NCBI GenBank assembly: GCA_030054015.1
Contig: JASGCR010000029.1
Coordinates: 1 to 13,281 of the forward strand
Source of the DNA: Candidatus Symbiobacter sp.
Lineage (GTDB): Bacteria; Pseudomonadota; Alphaproteobacteria; Elsterales; Elsteraceae
DNA length: 13,281 bases
Reading direction: 5' to 3'
Shown: piece after piece, positions 6,209 through 13,281 of the stretch
Position numbering within the stretch: position 1 is the stretch's first letter
How the letters are laid out: each line of letters starts with the position of its first letter
The notes under the pieces: generated by a model
Databases searched by the model: none
What the model saw: the letters and a program-made list of their open reading frames with translations, nothing else
What the model was told of the DNA's origin: nothing
Position numbers and translations under genes: made by a program

Positions 6209-6228
6209 CAAATGCCCGCTTTTTTTTT
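6203..6228 (+). terminator. Intrinsic terminator, possibly bidirectional
   Basis: AGTGGGC (6203-6209) pairs with GCCCGCT (6214-6220), with one G-U pair and a 4-base loop, followed by a run of nine T ending at 6228. An A-run precedes the stem, so it could also work on the other strand. Its position inside a divergent gap implies a short transcript ends here. Confidence 0.7.
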
Positions 6229-6336
6229 GATTTTGCCTCTTTTTGCCTGTTTTTGCCTATGTAAAAAATCGGTGACGATCTTAAATGGGTACTAAAATTA
6301 TGAGGGATTGCTGCGTTCTGGGGATAAATTAACGCG

Positions 6337-7002
6337 ATGTCGAAACTGACGGCTTTGGCCAAATTGGAAGCGGCACTTATGCCGATCTTAAACGATATGG
6401 GCTATGACTTGGTGCGGCTGCATTATACGGGCGGTTTGGGGCGTCATGGCGACCCGGAGGCCTCGGACGGGCGGTCACCCTCGCGCGGATCGCGGGCATC
6501 GCGTCCCCAGGGCGGGCGTAAGCAAGGGGGGCATACGCAGGCGACGCTTCAGATCATGGCCGAACGTCATGACCGCGCCAATATGACGGTGCGTGATTGC
6601 AGCGCGATCAGCCGCGCCGTGTCCGATTGGTTGGAACAGGATGATCCGATTGACGCGGCCTATTTGCTCGAAGTGAGTTCCCCCGGCCTTGACCGACCTC
6701 TGGTCAAAGCCAAAGATTACGAGAGATTTACGGGCGAAGTGGCACGGATTGAAATGGCGATGATGATTGAGGGGCGAAAAAAATTTACCGGCAGTCTGGC
6801 GGGCTTAAACAGCGATGAGTCGGGACAATTTGTCCTGCTCGACGAAGCGGGTAAGATTTTTCGCCTGCCCCTTGCCTTGATTGACAAATCGCGCTTGGTG
6901 ATTACCGATGCGGTGATGGCGCGGGAATTGGCCAAACAAATTGACCAGGACGGCGACATCGACATCGAAGATGCCGACCGCGGAATTCACCACCATGCCT
7001 AA
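6337..7002 (+). CDS. rimP: Ribosome maturation factor RimP
   Basis: RimP binds the free 30S subunit and helps S12 join during maturation. The N-terminal domain starts LTALAKLEAALMPILNDMGYDLVRL and the hallmark YLLEVSSPGLDRPL lies at about residues 108-121. The C-terminal SH3-like part follows (FTGSLAGL, FRLPLALIDKSRLV). At 221 residues it is longer than the common 150-170. Much of the excess is a Gly/Arg/Ser-rich insertion at about residues 31-68, between the first strand and TLQIMAERHD, which fits a surface loop. A GGGGA about 12 bases upstream of ATG 6337 is a distant ribosome-binding site. It heads the rimP-nusA-ylxR-infB-rbfA cluster and is 37 bases before nusA. Confidence 0.95.
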   Translation: MSKLTALAKLEAALMPILNDMGYDLVRLHYTGGLGRHGDPEASDGRSPSRGSRASRPQGGRKQGGHTQATLQIMAERHDRANMTVRDCSAISRAVSDWLEQDDPIDAAYLLEVSSPGLDRPLVKAKDYERFTGEVARIEMAMMIEGRKKFTGSLAGLNSDESGQFVLLDEAGKIFRLPLALIDKSRLVITDAVMARELAKQIDQDGDIDIEDADRGIHHHA

Positions 7003-7039
7003 ATTGTTTTTATCTTTCTGACCCAATAAGAGAGCCAAA

Positions 7040-8542
7040 ATGGAATCACATACTCTGCCCTCGCGCCACGAAATTTTGCAAGTTGCCGATGCGGTCGCCC
7101 GCGAAAAAGGCATTGACCGCGAAGAAGTCTTTCTGGCGATGGAACAGGCGGTGCAAAAGGCGGGACGCTCGAAATACGGCACCGAACACGATATTCGCGC
7201 CGAAATTGACCGGCATAATGGCGAGATCAGACTGCGCCGTTACCGCGAAGTGGTCGGCGAGCTCACCAACGAACCCATGCAAATCTTGTTGGATGCCGCC
7301 CGCGCCAGCAACCCCGATGCCGAATTGGGCGATTTTATCAGCGATGCTCTGCCGCCCATCGATTTTGGTCGCATCGCCGCCCAGACCGCCAAACAAGTGA
7401 TCGTGCAAAAGGTACGTGAAGCCGAACGCGAACGCCAATATCGTGAATATAAAGACCGCATTGGCGAGGTGGTGAGCGGCCAGGTCAAACGGGTGGAATT
7501 TGGCAATACCACGATTGATTTGGGCCGGGCCGAGGCCATTTTGCGCCGCGATCAAGCCTTGCCGCGTGAAAATTTCCGTTTGGGCGACCGCGTCCGCGCC
7601 TATATCGAGGATGTGCGTTTGGAAATGCGGGGGCCGCAAATTTTCCTCTCCCGCACCCATCCGCAATTCATGGTGAAATTATTCGCCCAGGAAGTCCCCG
7701 AAGTTTATGACGGCATCATCGAAATCCGCGCCGTCGCCCGTGATCCGGGCAGCCGCGCCAAAATTTCGGTACATTCCAATGATGCCTCGATTGATCCGAT
7801 TGGGGCCTGTGTCGGGATGCGCGGCAGCCGCGTCCAGGCGGTGGTGGGGGAACTCCAGGGCGAAAAAGTCGATATTATTCCTTGGTCGCCCGATCCGGCC
7901 ACTTTTGTCGTGAATGCCCTGGCCCCGGCCGAGGTCTCCAAAGTGGTGCTGGACGAGGATTCCCGCCGCATCGATGTGATTGTGCCGGACGATCAACTTA
8001 GTTTGGCGATTGGCCGACGCGGGCAAAATGTGCGCCTGGCGACCATGCTGACCGGCTGGCAAATCGACATCATGACCGAGACGGTCGATTCCGAAAAACG
8101 CAACGAAGAAATCCGCGTCCTGTCCGCCTTGTTTACCGAGGCGTTGGATGTCGATGATGTCATTGCCCATTTATTGATTGGCGAAGGCTATGCCTCGGTC
8201 GAAGAAGTCGCCGAAGCCCCGTCCGAAGTTCTGGCCGCGATTGAGGGCTTTAACGAAGATGTGGCGAGCGAACTCAAAGCCCGCGCCGCCAATTATTTGC
8301 AGGAACGTGACAGCAAATTAGAGGCCGAACGGGTGGCTTTGGGGGTGGAGGATGCGGTCGCCGCCCTTCCCCACATGCAGCCCGCTTTTATGGTGGCCTT
8401 GGGCCAAGCCAATATTCGCACCGTCAATGACGTGGCGGATTTGGCCGGTGATGAAGTCCAGGAATTGGTCGGAGAAACCGCCTTGCCGCTTGCCGCCGCC
8501 AATGAAATGGTGATGGCCGCCCGCCAAATTTGGCAAGCATAG
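7040..8542 (+). CDS. nusA: Transcription termination/antitermination factor NusA
   Basis: NusA binds RNA polymerase and nascent RNA and modulates pausing, termination and rRNA antitermination. The 500-residue protein has the expected order: N-terminal polymerase-binding domain (about 1-135), S1 domain starting around IGEVVSGQVKRV (about 141-205), KH1 with GACVGMRGSRVQ (from 254), KH2 with AIGRRGQNVRLA (from 323), and a C-terminal helix-hairpin-helix/acidic region with the repeated pattern ending in DEVQELVGE. The start ATG 7040 is preceded by AAGAGAG. No damage is visible. In the usual order ylxR would follow within a few bases; here about 350 bases of hairpin-rich repeat intervene. Confidence 0.98.
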   Translation: MESHTLPSRHEILQVADAVAREKGIDREEVFLAMEQAVQKAGRSKYGTEHDIRAEIDRHNGEIRLRRYREVVGELTNEPMQILLDAARASNPDAELGDFISDALPPIDFGRIAAQTAKQVIVQKVREAERERQYREYKDRIGEVVSGQVKRVEFGNTTIDLGRAEAILRRDQALPRENFRLGDRVRAYIEDVRLEMRGPQIFLSRTHPQFMVKLFAQEVPEVYDGIIEIRAVARDPGSRAKISVHSNDASIDPIGACVGMRGSRVQAVVGELQGEKVDIIPWSPDPATFVVNALAPAEVSKVVLDEDSRRIDVIVPDDQLSLAIGRRGQNVRLATMLTGWQIDIMTETVDSEKRNEEIRVLSALFTEALDVDDVIAHLLIGEGYASVEEVAEAPSEVLAAIEGFNEDVASELKARAANYLQERDSKLEAERVALGVEDAVAALPHMQPAFMVALGQANIRTVNDVADLAGDEVQELVGETALPLAAANEMVMAARQIWQA

Positions 8543-8559
8543 GACAAAATATTTTTACG

Positions 8560-8850
8560 CCCCCCCCTTCCTGATTAGGGAGGGTCTGAATAGGTCGAGA
8601 AAATCTCTGACCCCCCCTTCCTGATTAGGAAGGGGGGGATAGAAAAGCTTGAATTTTTTGCTAAAAAAATTCTAAGCTTTTCTTGGGGGGGTTGGTGTAA
8701 CATGTTGATTATATTAATCAATTCTCAACATCACCAACCCCCCCTAGCTCCGCTTAGGGCGAAGCCCTTAGCGGAGCTTTCCCCCCCTTCCTAAGCAGGA
8801 AGGGGGGGTCAGTACGACTTTTTCAGACCTTCCCTAAGCCGGAAGGGGAA
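8560..8850. repeat. Composite palindromic element (family A) between nusA and ylxR
   Basis: This noncoding block is almost all inverted repeats. It has C7TTCC/GGAAG7 hairpins at 8611-8638 (11-bp stem) and 8781-8808 (12-bp stem). A 19-bp A/T-rich stem with one bulge spans 8641-8683. A 13-bp GGGGGGGTTGGTG stem pairs 8685-8697 with 8732-8744. A 15-bp stem with one mismatch pairs 8746-8760 with 8764-8778. The outer parts, 8566-8598 and about 8816-8848, are inverted copies of each other carrying the cagacc(c/t)tccctaa tail also seen at 1-56. The element resembles a nested MITE or REP cluster. It separates genes normally co-transcribed and could terminate, attenuate or process that mRNA. Confidence 0.85.
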
Positions 8851-8890
8851 GTCATAATCGGAATTCTTTAGGAAACGGGATATAGGAAAT

Positions 8891-9619
8891 TTGCCAAGAA
8901 AATTAACCGCACCGCGCCGCCGCTGTCTGGTCGAGGGCGGCGGCCCCAAGGCGCGTTTGTTGCGCTGGCGGCTGGCGGGTGGGCGAGACCAGGGTGGGCG
9001 AGACCAGGGCGGGGGCAAAATTGAATTTGACCCCGCCCATAATTTGGCGGGTCGCGGATTTTACCTCTGTCCCGATCCTGAGGTGATTGGCCTCGCTTTG
9101 CGCAAAAATCTTTTTGCCAAGGCGGCGCGGCGCAAACTAACCCTGGCGAGCGATCCCGCCGCTTTTATCGGCGAGATTGAGCAAAGCCTGATCCAGTTTG
9201 TGATCACGCGCTTGGCGGCGGCCAAACGGGGCGGATTGCTGCGGTTAATCCCGTCGGCACGGCCAAACCAGGACACGCCAAACCAGGTCACGCCAAACCC
9301 GGCCGAACCCATCAAGCGGGAGAGGCCAGGTCAAACCGTTTGGCTGTATTTGGGTTCTGGCCAGACGGACTCTGACCAGACGGACACTGACCAGGCGGGT
9401 GATAGCGAGGCGGGTGATACCCAGGCCGTCCAAAATCCCGATGATTCGTGGTTGGAACTGAAATTCCCCAATCACGACCGCGTGATTTTGCTGAAAAAAT
9501 TGGGGTTAAAGGCGACGGATGATGAGATTTTACTCTGGCTCGGCTGGGACAAACCTACACAAGGAATGGCAGCACAGTTGCAAATTGTGCTAGAACAGCT
9601 TAAGAGCTTGCGTGCGTGA
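8891..9619 (+). CDS. ylxR: YlxR/RnpM-family RNA-binding protein, with an unusual C-terminus
   Basis: Position between nusA and infB and the N-terminal pattern identify the DUF448/YlxR family: RRRCLVEGG followed by LLRW, then AGRGFYLCPDPEVIGLALRKNLFAKAARR (split by family-typical positions), equivalent to the usual R-C-V-G and GRG-W/Y motifs. Alphaproteobacterial members often carry a C-terminal L7Ae-like domain; here residues from about 115 on are not recognisable as such and contain repeat-rich linkers (NQDTPNQVTPNP; QTDSDQTDTDQ). The start must be TTG 8891: an in-frame stop at 8855-8857 precedes it with no ATG or GTG between, and AGGA lies 3 bases upstream. A 15-base repeat encodes GGRDQGGRDQGGG inside the conserved domain. 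The 242-residue frame is open throughout, so it is probably functional. It precedes infB by 82 bases. Confidence 0.85.
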   Translation: MPRKLTAPRRRCLVEGGGPKARLLRWRLAGGRDQGGRDQGGGKIEFDPAHNLAGRGFYLCPDPEVIGLALRKNLFAKAARRKLTLASDPAAFIGEIEQSLIQFVITRLAAAKRGGLLRLIPSARPNQDTPNQVTPNPAEPIKRERPGQTVWLYLGSGQTDSDQTDTDQAGDSEAGDTQAVQNPDDSWLELKFPNHDRVILLKKLGLKATDDEILLWLGWDKPTQGMAAQLQIVLEQLKSLRA

Positions 9620-9701
9620 GTATAAACTTGCCTCCGGATGATCGTATTTTGCCGCCCGATGGTCATTAGCGTCGGGTGTTAATCAAGGAAATCGCTGCAG
9701 C

Positions 9702-12662
9702 ATGAGCAACGAAAATGAGCAGAGTTCAAAAAAATTAACCCTTACCAATCCGCTTTCGGGCAAGGGTAAGCTTGAGCTGAAACGCACCCCGGAATCGGCA
9801 AGTGTGCGCCAGAGTTTCTCGCATGGACGCAGCAAAACCGTCACGGTCGAGGTAAAAAAGAAAAGACCCGGCCCCAACGAAAATACTGGCAGCCCCGGCA
9901 GTCCGGGCAATCCGCCACCGGTTAATCCGATGATGGAGGCCGAGGCCGCGCCGCCCGACATGCCGCCACCGCCGCCCAGCCAAACCGTGGCCGCGCCGGT
10001 GACGGCAGAGGTGAGTCCGGCGCCCATCCCGCCAACTCCCGCCGCAACCCCATCCCCATCCGAGCCATCTGATCTCGGCACCAAGGCGCAAGCCGCCCCA
10101 CCGCCGCGCCCGCCCGAAAAGCCAAAAGCCCCCGACGCGGCGAAACCGCACAAACAGCATGAGGCCGCCCCGTCATCATCGGGGTCGGGTTCTGCTTCTT
10201 CCTCGCGCTCTGGCCGCGGGCGCGGGCGCGAAGGCGGGGGGCGCGAGGCTGGCTCCGTCAAATCATCGCCGCCACGTAAACCCAATAATTTGCGCGAATT
10301 GACCGCCGAAGAAAAAGCCGCGCGGGTGCGGGCTTTGCAAGGGGCGCAACAATTCGAGGCCGAACAACAGCAGAAATTGGCCGAACAATCCCGCCAAGCC
10401 GAAGAAATGGCCGAAAAACGTCGCCAGGCCGAGGCGGAAAGCAAAAGGCTGGAAGCCGAACGCGCGGCGGCTCGCCCCCAGACCGCGCCCGACGCATCGC
10501 GCGGCCACGAGACGAACCGAAACCAAGGGACTTCCGGCGAGCGTCTCACCAAAGCCGATGCCAATGCCAATGCGACCGCAAAGGCAACCGGCAAATCTGG
10601 CCCAGGCGGTCGGGCGGGCGATGCCCTCGGTAAAAGCGGCCCCGCCGCCGCCCTAACCCCAGTTGTCGCTGAGGACGAGGAGGAAGAGGCGGTCGGCAAG
10701 GGCAAAAAACCCGGCAAAGTGGCCGAGGTCAAACGCCCCAGCCCAGCGGTCAAACGGGGAGAACCCAGACGGCGTTCGGGCAAGATTACGGTCACCCAGG
10801 CCCTTGATGACGATGAAAATGCCGAACGGGTACGCTCCCTGGCCTCGGTGCGGCGGGCGCGGGAACGCGAAAAACAACGGATGCAATCGAGCCAACAAGA
10901 AAAAATCTACCGCGAAGTCATTATTCCCGATTCAATCACGGTGCAGGATTTGGCCGGACGCATGGCCGAACGCGGGGCCGATGTGATCAAGACTTTGATG
11001 CGCATGGGACTCATGGCCACCATCAACCAAGCCATCGATGCCGATACGGCAGAATTGATTGTCAGCGAATTTGGTCACACCCCCAAACGCGCCTCGGAAT
11101 CCGATGTCGAAATTGGGCTGCGTGGCCCCGAAGACCGGGACGAAGACCGCATTTCGCGGCCGCCCGTGGTCACGGTCATGGGACATGTCGATCACGGCAA
11201 AACCTCGCTCTTGGATGCGTTGCGGGCGACCGATGTGGCCGGCCACGAAGCCGGCGGGATTACGCAACATATTGGGGCCTACCAGGTCACTTTGCCGAGC
11301 AACGCACGAATTACCTTTATCGATACGCCCGGCCACGAAGCCTTTACCGAGATGCGGGCGCGGGGTGCCACCGTGACCGATATTGTCGTGCTGGTGGTGG
11401 CCGCCGATGACGGCATCATGCCGCAAACCATCGAAGCCATTGCCCATGCCAAGGCCGCCAAAGTTCCCATCGTGGTGGCGGTCAATAAAATCGATAAAGC
11501 CGATGCCGATCCCAAACGGGTACGCAGCGATTTATTGCAACATGAATTGGTGGTCGAAGAATTGGGCGGCGATGTGCTGGCGATTGATGTCTCGGCCAAA
11601 TCGCGCATCGGCCTCGATAAATTAGAAGAAGCGATTCTGCTCCAAGCCGAATTGCTCGATTTACGCGCCAATCCCCACCGCACCGCCGAAGGCACCGTGA
11701 TCGAGGCCAAATTGGATCGCGGTCGCGGCCCGGTCGCCACCGTCTTGGTGCAACGCGGTACCTTGCGGGTCGGTGATGTGTTTGTCGCGGGCGGGGAATG
11801 GGGACGGGTACGTGCCTTGATCGATGATCATGGCCTGAATGTCAAAGAAGCCAGCCCCTCGGTGCCGGTCGAAATCCTCGGCTTGCAAGGCACCCCGCGT
11901 GCGGGCGATGAATTATCGGTGGTTGAATCCGAGGCGCGCGCCCGCGAAATCGCTGATTTCCGCACCCGTCGCCGCCGCGACGCCAATATGGCCTCGGCGG
12001 CGCGCGGTACGGTCGAGCAAATGCTGTCGAAAATTGCGGCGGGCGAGGCCAAAGAATTCCCGGTCATCATCAAAGCCGACGTGCAGGGCAGTTTGGAGGC
12101 GTTATTGGCTTCCTTGACCCGTTTATCCACCGGCGAAGTGGCGACGCGGGTGCTGCGGGCGGGGGTCGGCGGCATCAACGAATCCGATGTGTCGCTGGCA
12201 CGGGCTTCGGGCGGCTTGATCATTGCCTTTAACGTCCGCGCCAACGCCCAGGCCCGCGAAGTCGCCAAACGCGACGGGGTTGATATTCGTTACTACTCGA
12301 TTATCTACAATGTCGTGGATGATGTTCGCGCCGCCTTAAGCGGGATGCTGGCCCCGACCTTGCGCGAGAATTTCCTGGGTCTTGCCGAAATTCGCCAGAT
12401 TTTCGACATTACGCGCGTGGGCAAGGTGGCGGGCTGCTACGTCACCGATGGCTTGGTCAAACGCGGGGCCAAGGTGCGCTTGCTGCGTGATCATGTGGTG
12501 ATTCATGAGGGGACTTTGAAAACCCTCCGCCGCATCAAAGACGAAGTGCGCGAGGTCAAACAGGGGCTGGAATGCGGCATGGCCTTTGAAAATTACCACG
12601 ACCTCAAAGAAGGCGATCAGATTGAATGCTTTGAAATCGTCGAAGAGGCACGGCAATTATAG
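9702..12662 (+). CDS. infB: Translation initiation factor IF-2
   Basis: IF2 is the GTPase that places initiator fMet-tRNA on the 30S subunit and promotes subunit joining. The protein has 986 residues. A conserved short N-terminus (KKLTLTNPLSGKGKLELKR) is followed by a long Pro/Ala/Gly/Ser-rich arm and a charged, probably coiled-coil stretch at about 195-262. The IF2-N core domain starts near residue 403 (YREVIIPDSITVQDLA). The G domain is complete: GHVDHGKT (494-501), DTPGHE (541-546), NKID (595-598), SAK (631-633). Domains II-IV follow to the end. ATG 9702 has AAGGA 12 bases upstream. The arm includes small tandem repeats such as DANANATAKATGK. rbfA follows after 12 bases, so the two are surely co-transcribed. 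Confidence 0.98.
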   Translation: MSNENEQSSKKLTLTNPLSGKGKLELKRTPESASVRQSFSHGRSKTVTVEVKKKRPGPNENTGSPGSPGNPPPVNPMMEAEAAPPDMPPPPPSQTVAAPVTAEVSPAPIPPTPAATPSPSEPSDLGTKAQAAPPPRPPEKPKAPDAAKPHKQHEAAPSSSGSGSASSSRSGRGRGREGGGREAGSVKSSPPRKPNNLRELTAEEKAARVRALQGAQQFEAEQQQKLAEQSRQAEEMAEKRRQAEAESKRLEAERAAARPQTAPDASRGHETNRNQGTSGERLTKADANANATAKATGKSGPGGRAGDALGKSGPAAALTPVVAEDEEEEAVGKGKKPGKVAEVKRPSPAVKRGEPRRRSGKITVTQALDDDENAERVRSLASVRRAREREKQRMQSSQQEKIYREVIIPDSITVQDLAGRMAERGADVIKTLMRMGLMATINQAIDADTAELIVSEFGHTPKRASESDVEIGLRGPEDRDEDRISRPPVVTVMGHVDHGKTSLLDALRATDVAGHEAGGITQHIGAYQVTLPSNARITFIDTPGHEAFTEMRARGATVTDIVVLVVAADDGIMPQTIEAIAHAKAAKVPIVVAVNKIDKADADPKRVRSDLLQHELVVEELGGDVLAIDVSAKSRIGLDKLEEAILLQAELLDLRANPHRTAEGTVIEAKLDRGRGPVATVLVQRGTLRVGDVFVAGGEWGRVRALIDDHGLNVKEASPSVPVEILGLQGTPRAGDELSVVESEARAREIADFRTRRRRDANMASAARGTVEQMLSKIAAGEAKEFPVIIKADVQGSLEALLASLTRLSTGEVATRVLRAGVGGINESDVSLARASGGLIIAFNVRANAQAREVAKRDGVDIRYYSIIYNVVDDVRAALSGMLAPTLRENFLGLAEIRQIFDITRVGKVAGCYVTDGLVKRGAKVRLLRDHVVIHEGTLKTLRRIKDEVREVKQGLECGMAFENYHDLKEGDQIECFEIVEEARQL

Positions 12663-12674
12663 GGAATACTGGCA

Positions 12675-13127
12675 ATGACACGGTCTCATGGTCGCGCCCC
12701 CTCGCTGCGCCAATTGCGAGTGGGCGAGGAAATCCGCCATTTATTGGCGGGGATGCTGGCGGCGGGGGATTTGCACGATCCGGCTTTGCACGGCCTGACC
12801 TTCACCGTGACCGAGGTCAGCGTCAGCCCTGATTTCGCCAATGCCACCGTCTATGTCACGCCCTTTTTCACCCAATCTTATGTGATGCCAGCGGCGTTCC
12901 TGGCCTTGCCCGCCCATTCCCAGGCCGCGGCCATTTTCACCCATACCAAACCCGCCTTGACGCGGGCGGCTCCGTTTTTGCGCAGCCAATTGGCGCGGCA
13001 GCTTTCCTTGCGTCAGACCCCGCGGCTTAATTTCGCGTTTGACACGGCGTTTGATTATGCCAGCAAATTAGCCGCGTTGTTTAATTCGGAACGCGTCGCC
13101 CAAGATGCCGCCGCCCACCAGGATTAA
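12675..13127 (+). CDS. rbfA: 30S ribosome-binding factor RbfA
   Basis: RbfA is a small KH-fold protein that binds the 30S subunit near 16S rRNA helix 1 and assists late maturation and cold adaptation. The 150-residue product shows the family pattern: RQLRVGEEIRHLLA near the start, LTFTVTEVSVSPDFANATVYV in the middle (listed in two overlapping family blocks), and APFLRSQLARQLSLRQTPRLNF before the D---DYASKLAALF helix. ATG 12675 has AGGGA upstream, 12 bases after the infB stop. It is the last gene of the cluster in view; truB is the common next gene, but a family B repeat begins 55 bases after the stop codon. Confidence 0.95.
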   Translation: MTRSHGRAPSLRQLRVGEEIRHLLAGMLAAGDLHDPALHGLTFTVTEVSVSPDFANATVYVTPFFTQSYVMPAAFLALPAHSQAAAIFTHTKPALTRAAPFLRSQLARQLSLRQTPRLNFAFDTAFDYASKLAALFNSERVAQDAAAHQD

Positions 13128-13143
13128 ATCTTGGTAAAAATAA

Positions 13144-13189
13144 TGAGGCAAGAGGTAAGAGGATAGAAGGAAGAGGTAAGAAGGAAGAG
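13144..13189. repeat. Purine-rich tandem repeat after rbfA
   Basis: aagaggtaag occurs at 13150-13159 and again at 13171-13180, a 21-base period, in an almost pure purine stretch that runs into the family B element. gaaggaagag also occurs twice. No coding sequence or terminator is visible here. Confidence 0.65.
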
Positions 13190-13281
13190 CGTCATTACCC
13201 GCCGCAATCCCCGTGAAACGGGGATTGCGAGTCGGGTAATCCCCCAGGAGTTTTGGGGAATAATACTCCTGGGGGATTACC
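13183..13281. repeat. Family B palindromic element, second copy, cut by the window end
   Basis: The start ggaagagcgtcattacc is the reverse complement of the right end of the 3481-3624 element (3612-3628), so this copy is inverted. A 12-bp hairpin (13203-13214 with 13218-13229, loop GAA) occupies the place where the other copy has an unrelated 13-bp hairpin. GAGTCGGG then follows in both. A 16-bp perfect inverted repeat (13235-13250 with 13266-13281) encloses a 15-base loop that matches the other copy's loop at 14 positions. The element probably continues beyond 13281. Confidence 0.8.

Larger units (their letters stand above)
6048..6228 (+). ncRNA. Candidate small RNA of about 180 nt
   Basis: A promoter about 7 bases upstream and an intrinsic terminator define a transcript of roughly 180 nt with no obvious reading frame. 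Near its 5' end ATCATGT (6054-6060) pairs with ACATGAT (6088-6094), and GATCC (6073-6077) pairs with GGGTC (6083-6087), leaving a bulge only on the 5' side. The length would suit 6S RNA, but I do not see a recognisable 6S fold and do not assign a family. Alternatively it is simply a terminated leader transcript of rimP. Confidence 0.35.
5858..6336. other. AT-rich divergent intergenic region between rph and rimP
   Basis: This 479-bp region has no convincing coding sequence. It holds four degenerate tandem copies of cctggtaaaa (5939-5990), a sigma70-type promoter (6013-6041), a small asymmetric stem (6054-6060 with 6088-6094), an 18-bp tandem repeat (6173-6208), a terminator (6203-6228) and three tttttgcct-like repeats just after it. 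Promoters for rph (minus) and rimP (plus) should also be here, but I cannot place them with confidence. Confidence 0.7.

Noticed and set aside
6048..6228. 6S RNA
   Set aside because: The length fits, but I could not find the long closing stem with a large central bubble, so only a generic small RNA candidate is listed.
6120..6362. Minus-strand 80-codon frame over the terminator and rimP start
   Set aside because: Composition follows the A/T runs and terminator hairpin; it begins inside rimP and has no recognisable features.
7046..8170. Antisense open frames over nusA
   Set aside because: They mirror the clearly conserved NusA frame and show no protein family features.
8560..8850. CRISPR array or ordinary intrinsic terminator
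   Set aside because: The repeats are inverted rather than evenly spaced direct repeats with unique spacers, and the GC-rich stems are not followed by a T-run.
9683..10795. Long open frame antisense to infB (370 codons, minus strand)
   Set aside because: It lies opposite the GC-rich low-complexity IF2 arm, has Ser/Arg/Pro-biased composition and no domain; long antisense frames are expected from such codon use.

Overview
The window reads as a stretch of a proteobacterial chromosome, most likely from an alphaproteobacterium. The evidence is a leuS-lptE pair, a rimP-nusA-ylxR-infB-rbfA translation/transcription cluster, and an IF2 with a long low-complexity N-terminal arm. I cannot name the genus. 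The housekeeping genes look intact. They are separated by unusually rich palindromic repeat DNA, and several carry small in-frame tandem repeats, so this genome seems prone to slippage and repeat insertion.

Layout. Positions 1-56 are the end of a C7/G7 hairpin repeat (family A). leuS (86-2791) and the LPS-assembly lipoprotein gene lptE (2778-3452) overlap by 14 bases. The usual next gene, holA, is absent. In its place are a 144-bp nested palindromic element (family B, 3481-3624) and then a minus-strand block: rph (RNase PH, 5857-5093) followed by two tandem toxin-antitoxin-like pairs (antitoxin 5005-4736, toxin 4721-4359, antitoxin 4282-4001, toxin 4023-3661). A 479-bp AT-rich gap (5858-6336) separates rph from the divergent plus-strand cluster. 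It holds short tandem repeats, a good sigma70-type promoter and a strong terminator, and may encode a small RNA. Then come rimP (6337-7002), nusA (7040-8542), a roughly 290-bp composite of hairpins (8560-8850, family A), ylxR (8891-9619), infB (9702-12662) and rbfA (12675-13127). The window ends inside a second family B element (13183-13281).

The most notable system is the tandem toxin-antitoxin island. The two pairs are nearly identical at their outer ends (antitoxin N-terminus, toxin C-terminus). They are strongly diverged in a central block covering the antitoxin C-terminus and toxin N-terminus, the parts expected to bind each other. A 16-base sequence encoding the last residues of each toxin also forms the last codons of rph. 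The outermost copies extend to 26 bases with one mismatch, so the island is bracketed by direct repeats, one embedded in the 3' end of rph. This suggests a cassette array that inserted at, or recombines through, the end of rph. The second notable system is the pair of modular palindromic repeat families, one of which carries different hairpins in the same slot.

The housekeeping genes act together in gene expression. LeuS charges tRNA-Leu. RimP and RbfA mature the 30S subunit. NusA controls elongation and termination. YlxR is an RNA-binding partner commonly encoded between nusA and infB. IF2 places initiator tRNA, and RNase PH trims tRNA 3' ends. LptE is the one envelope protein.
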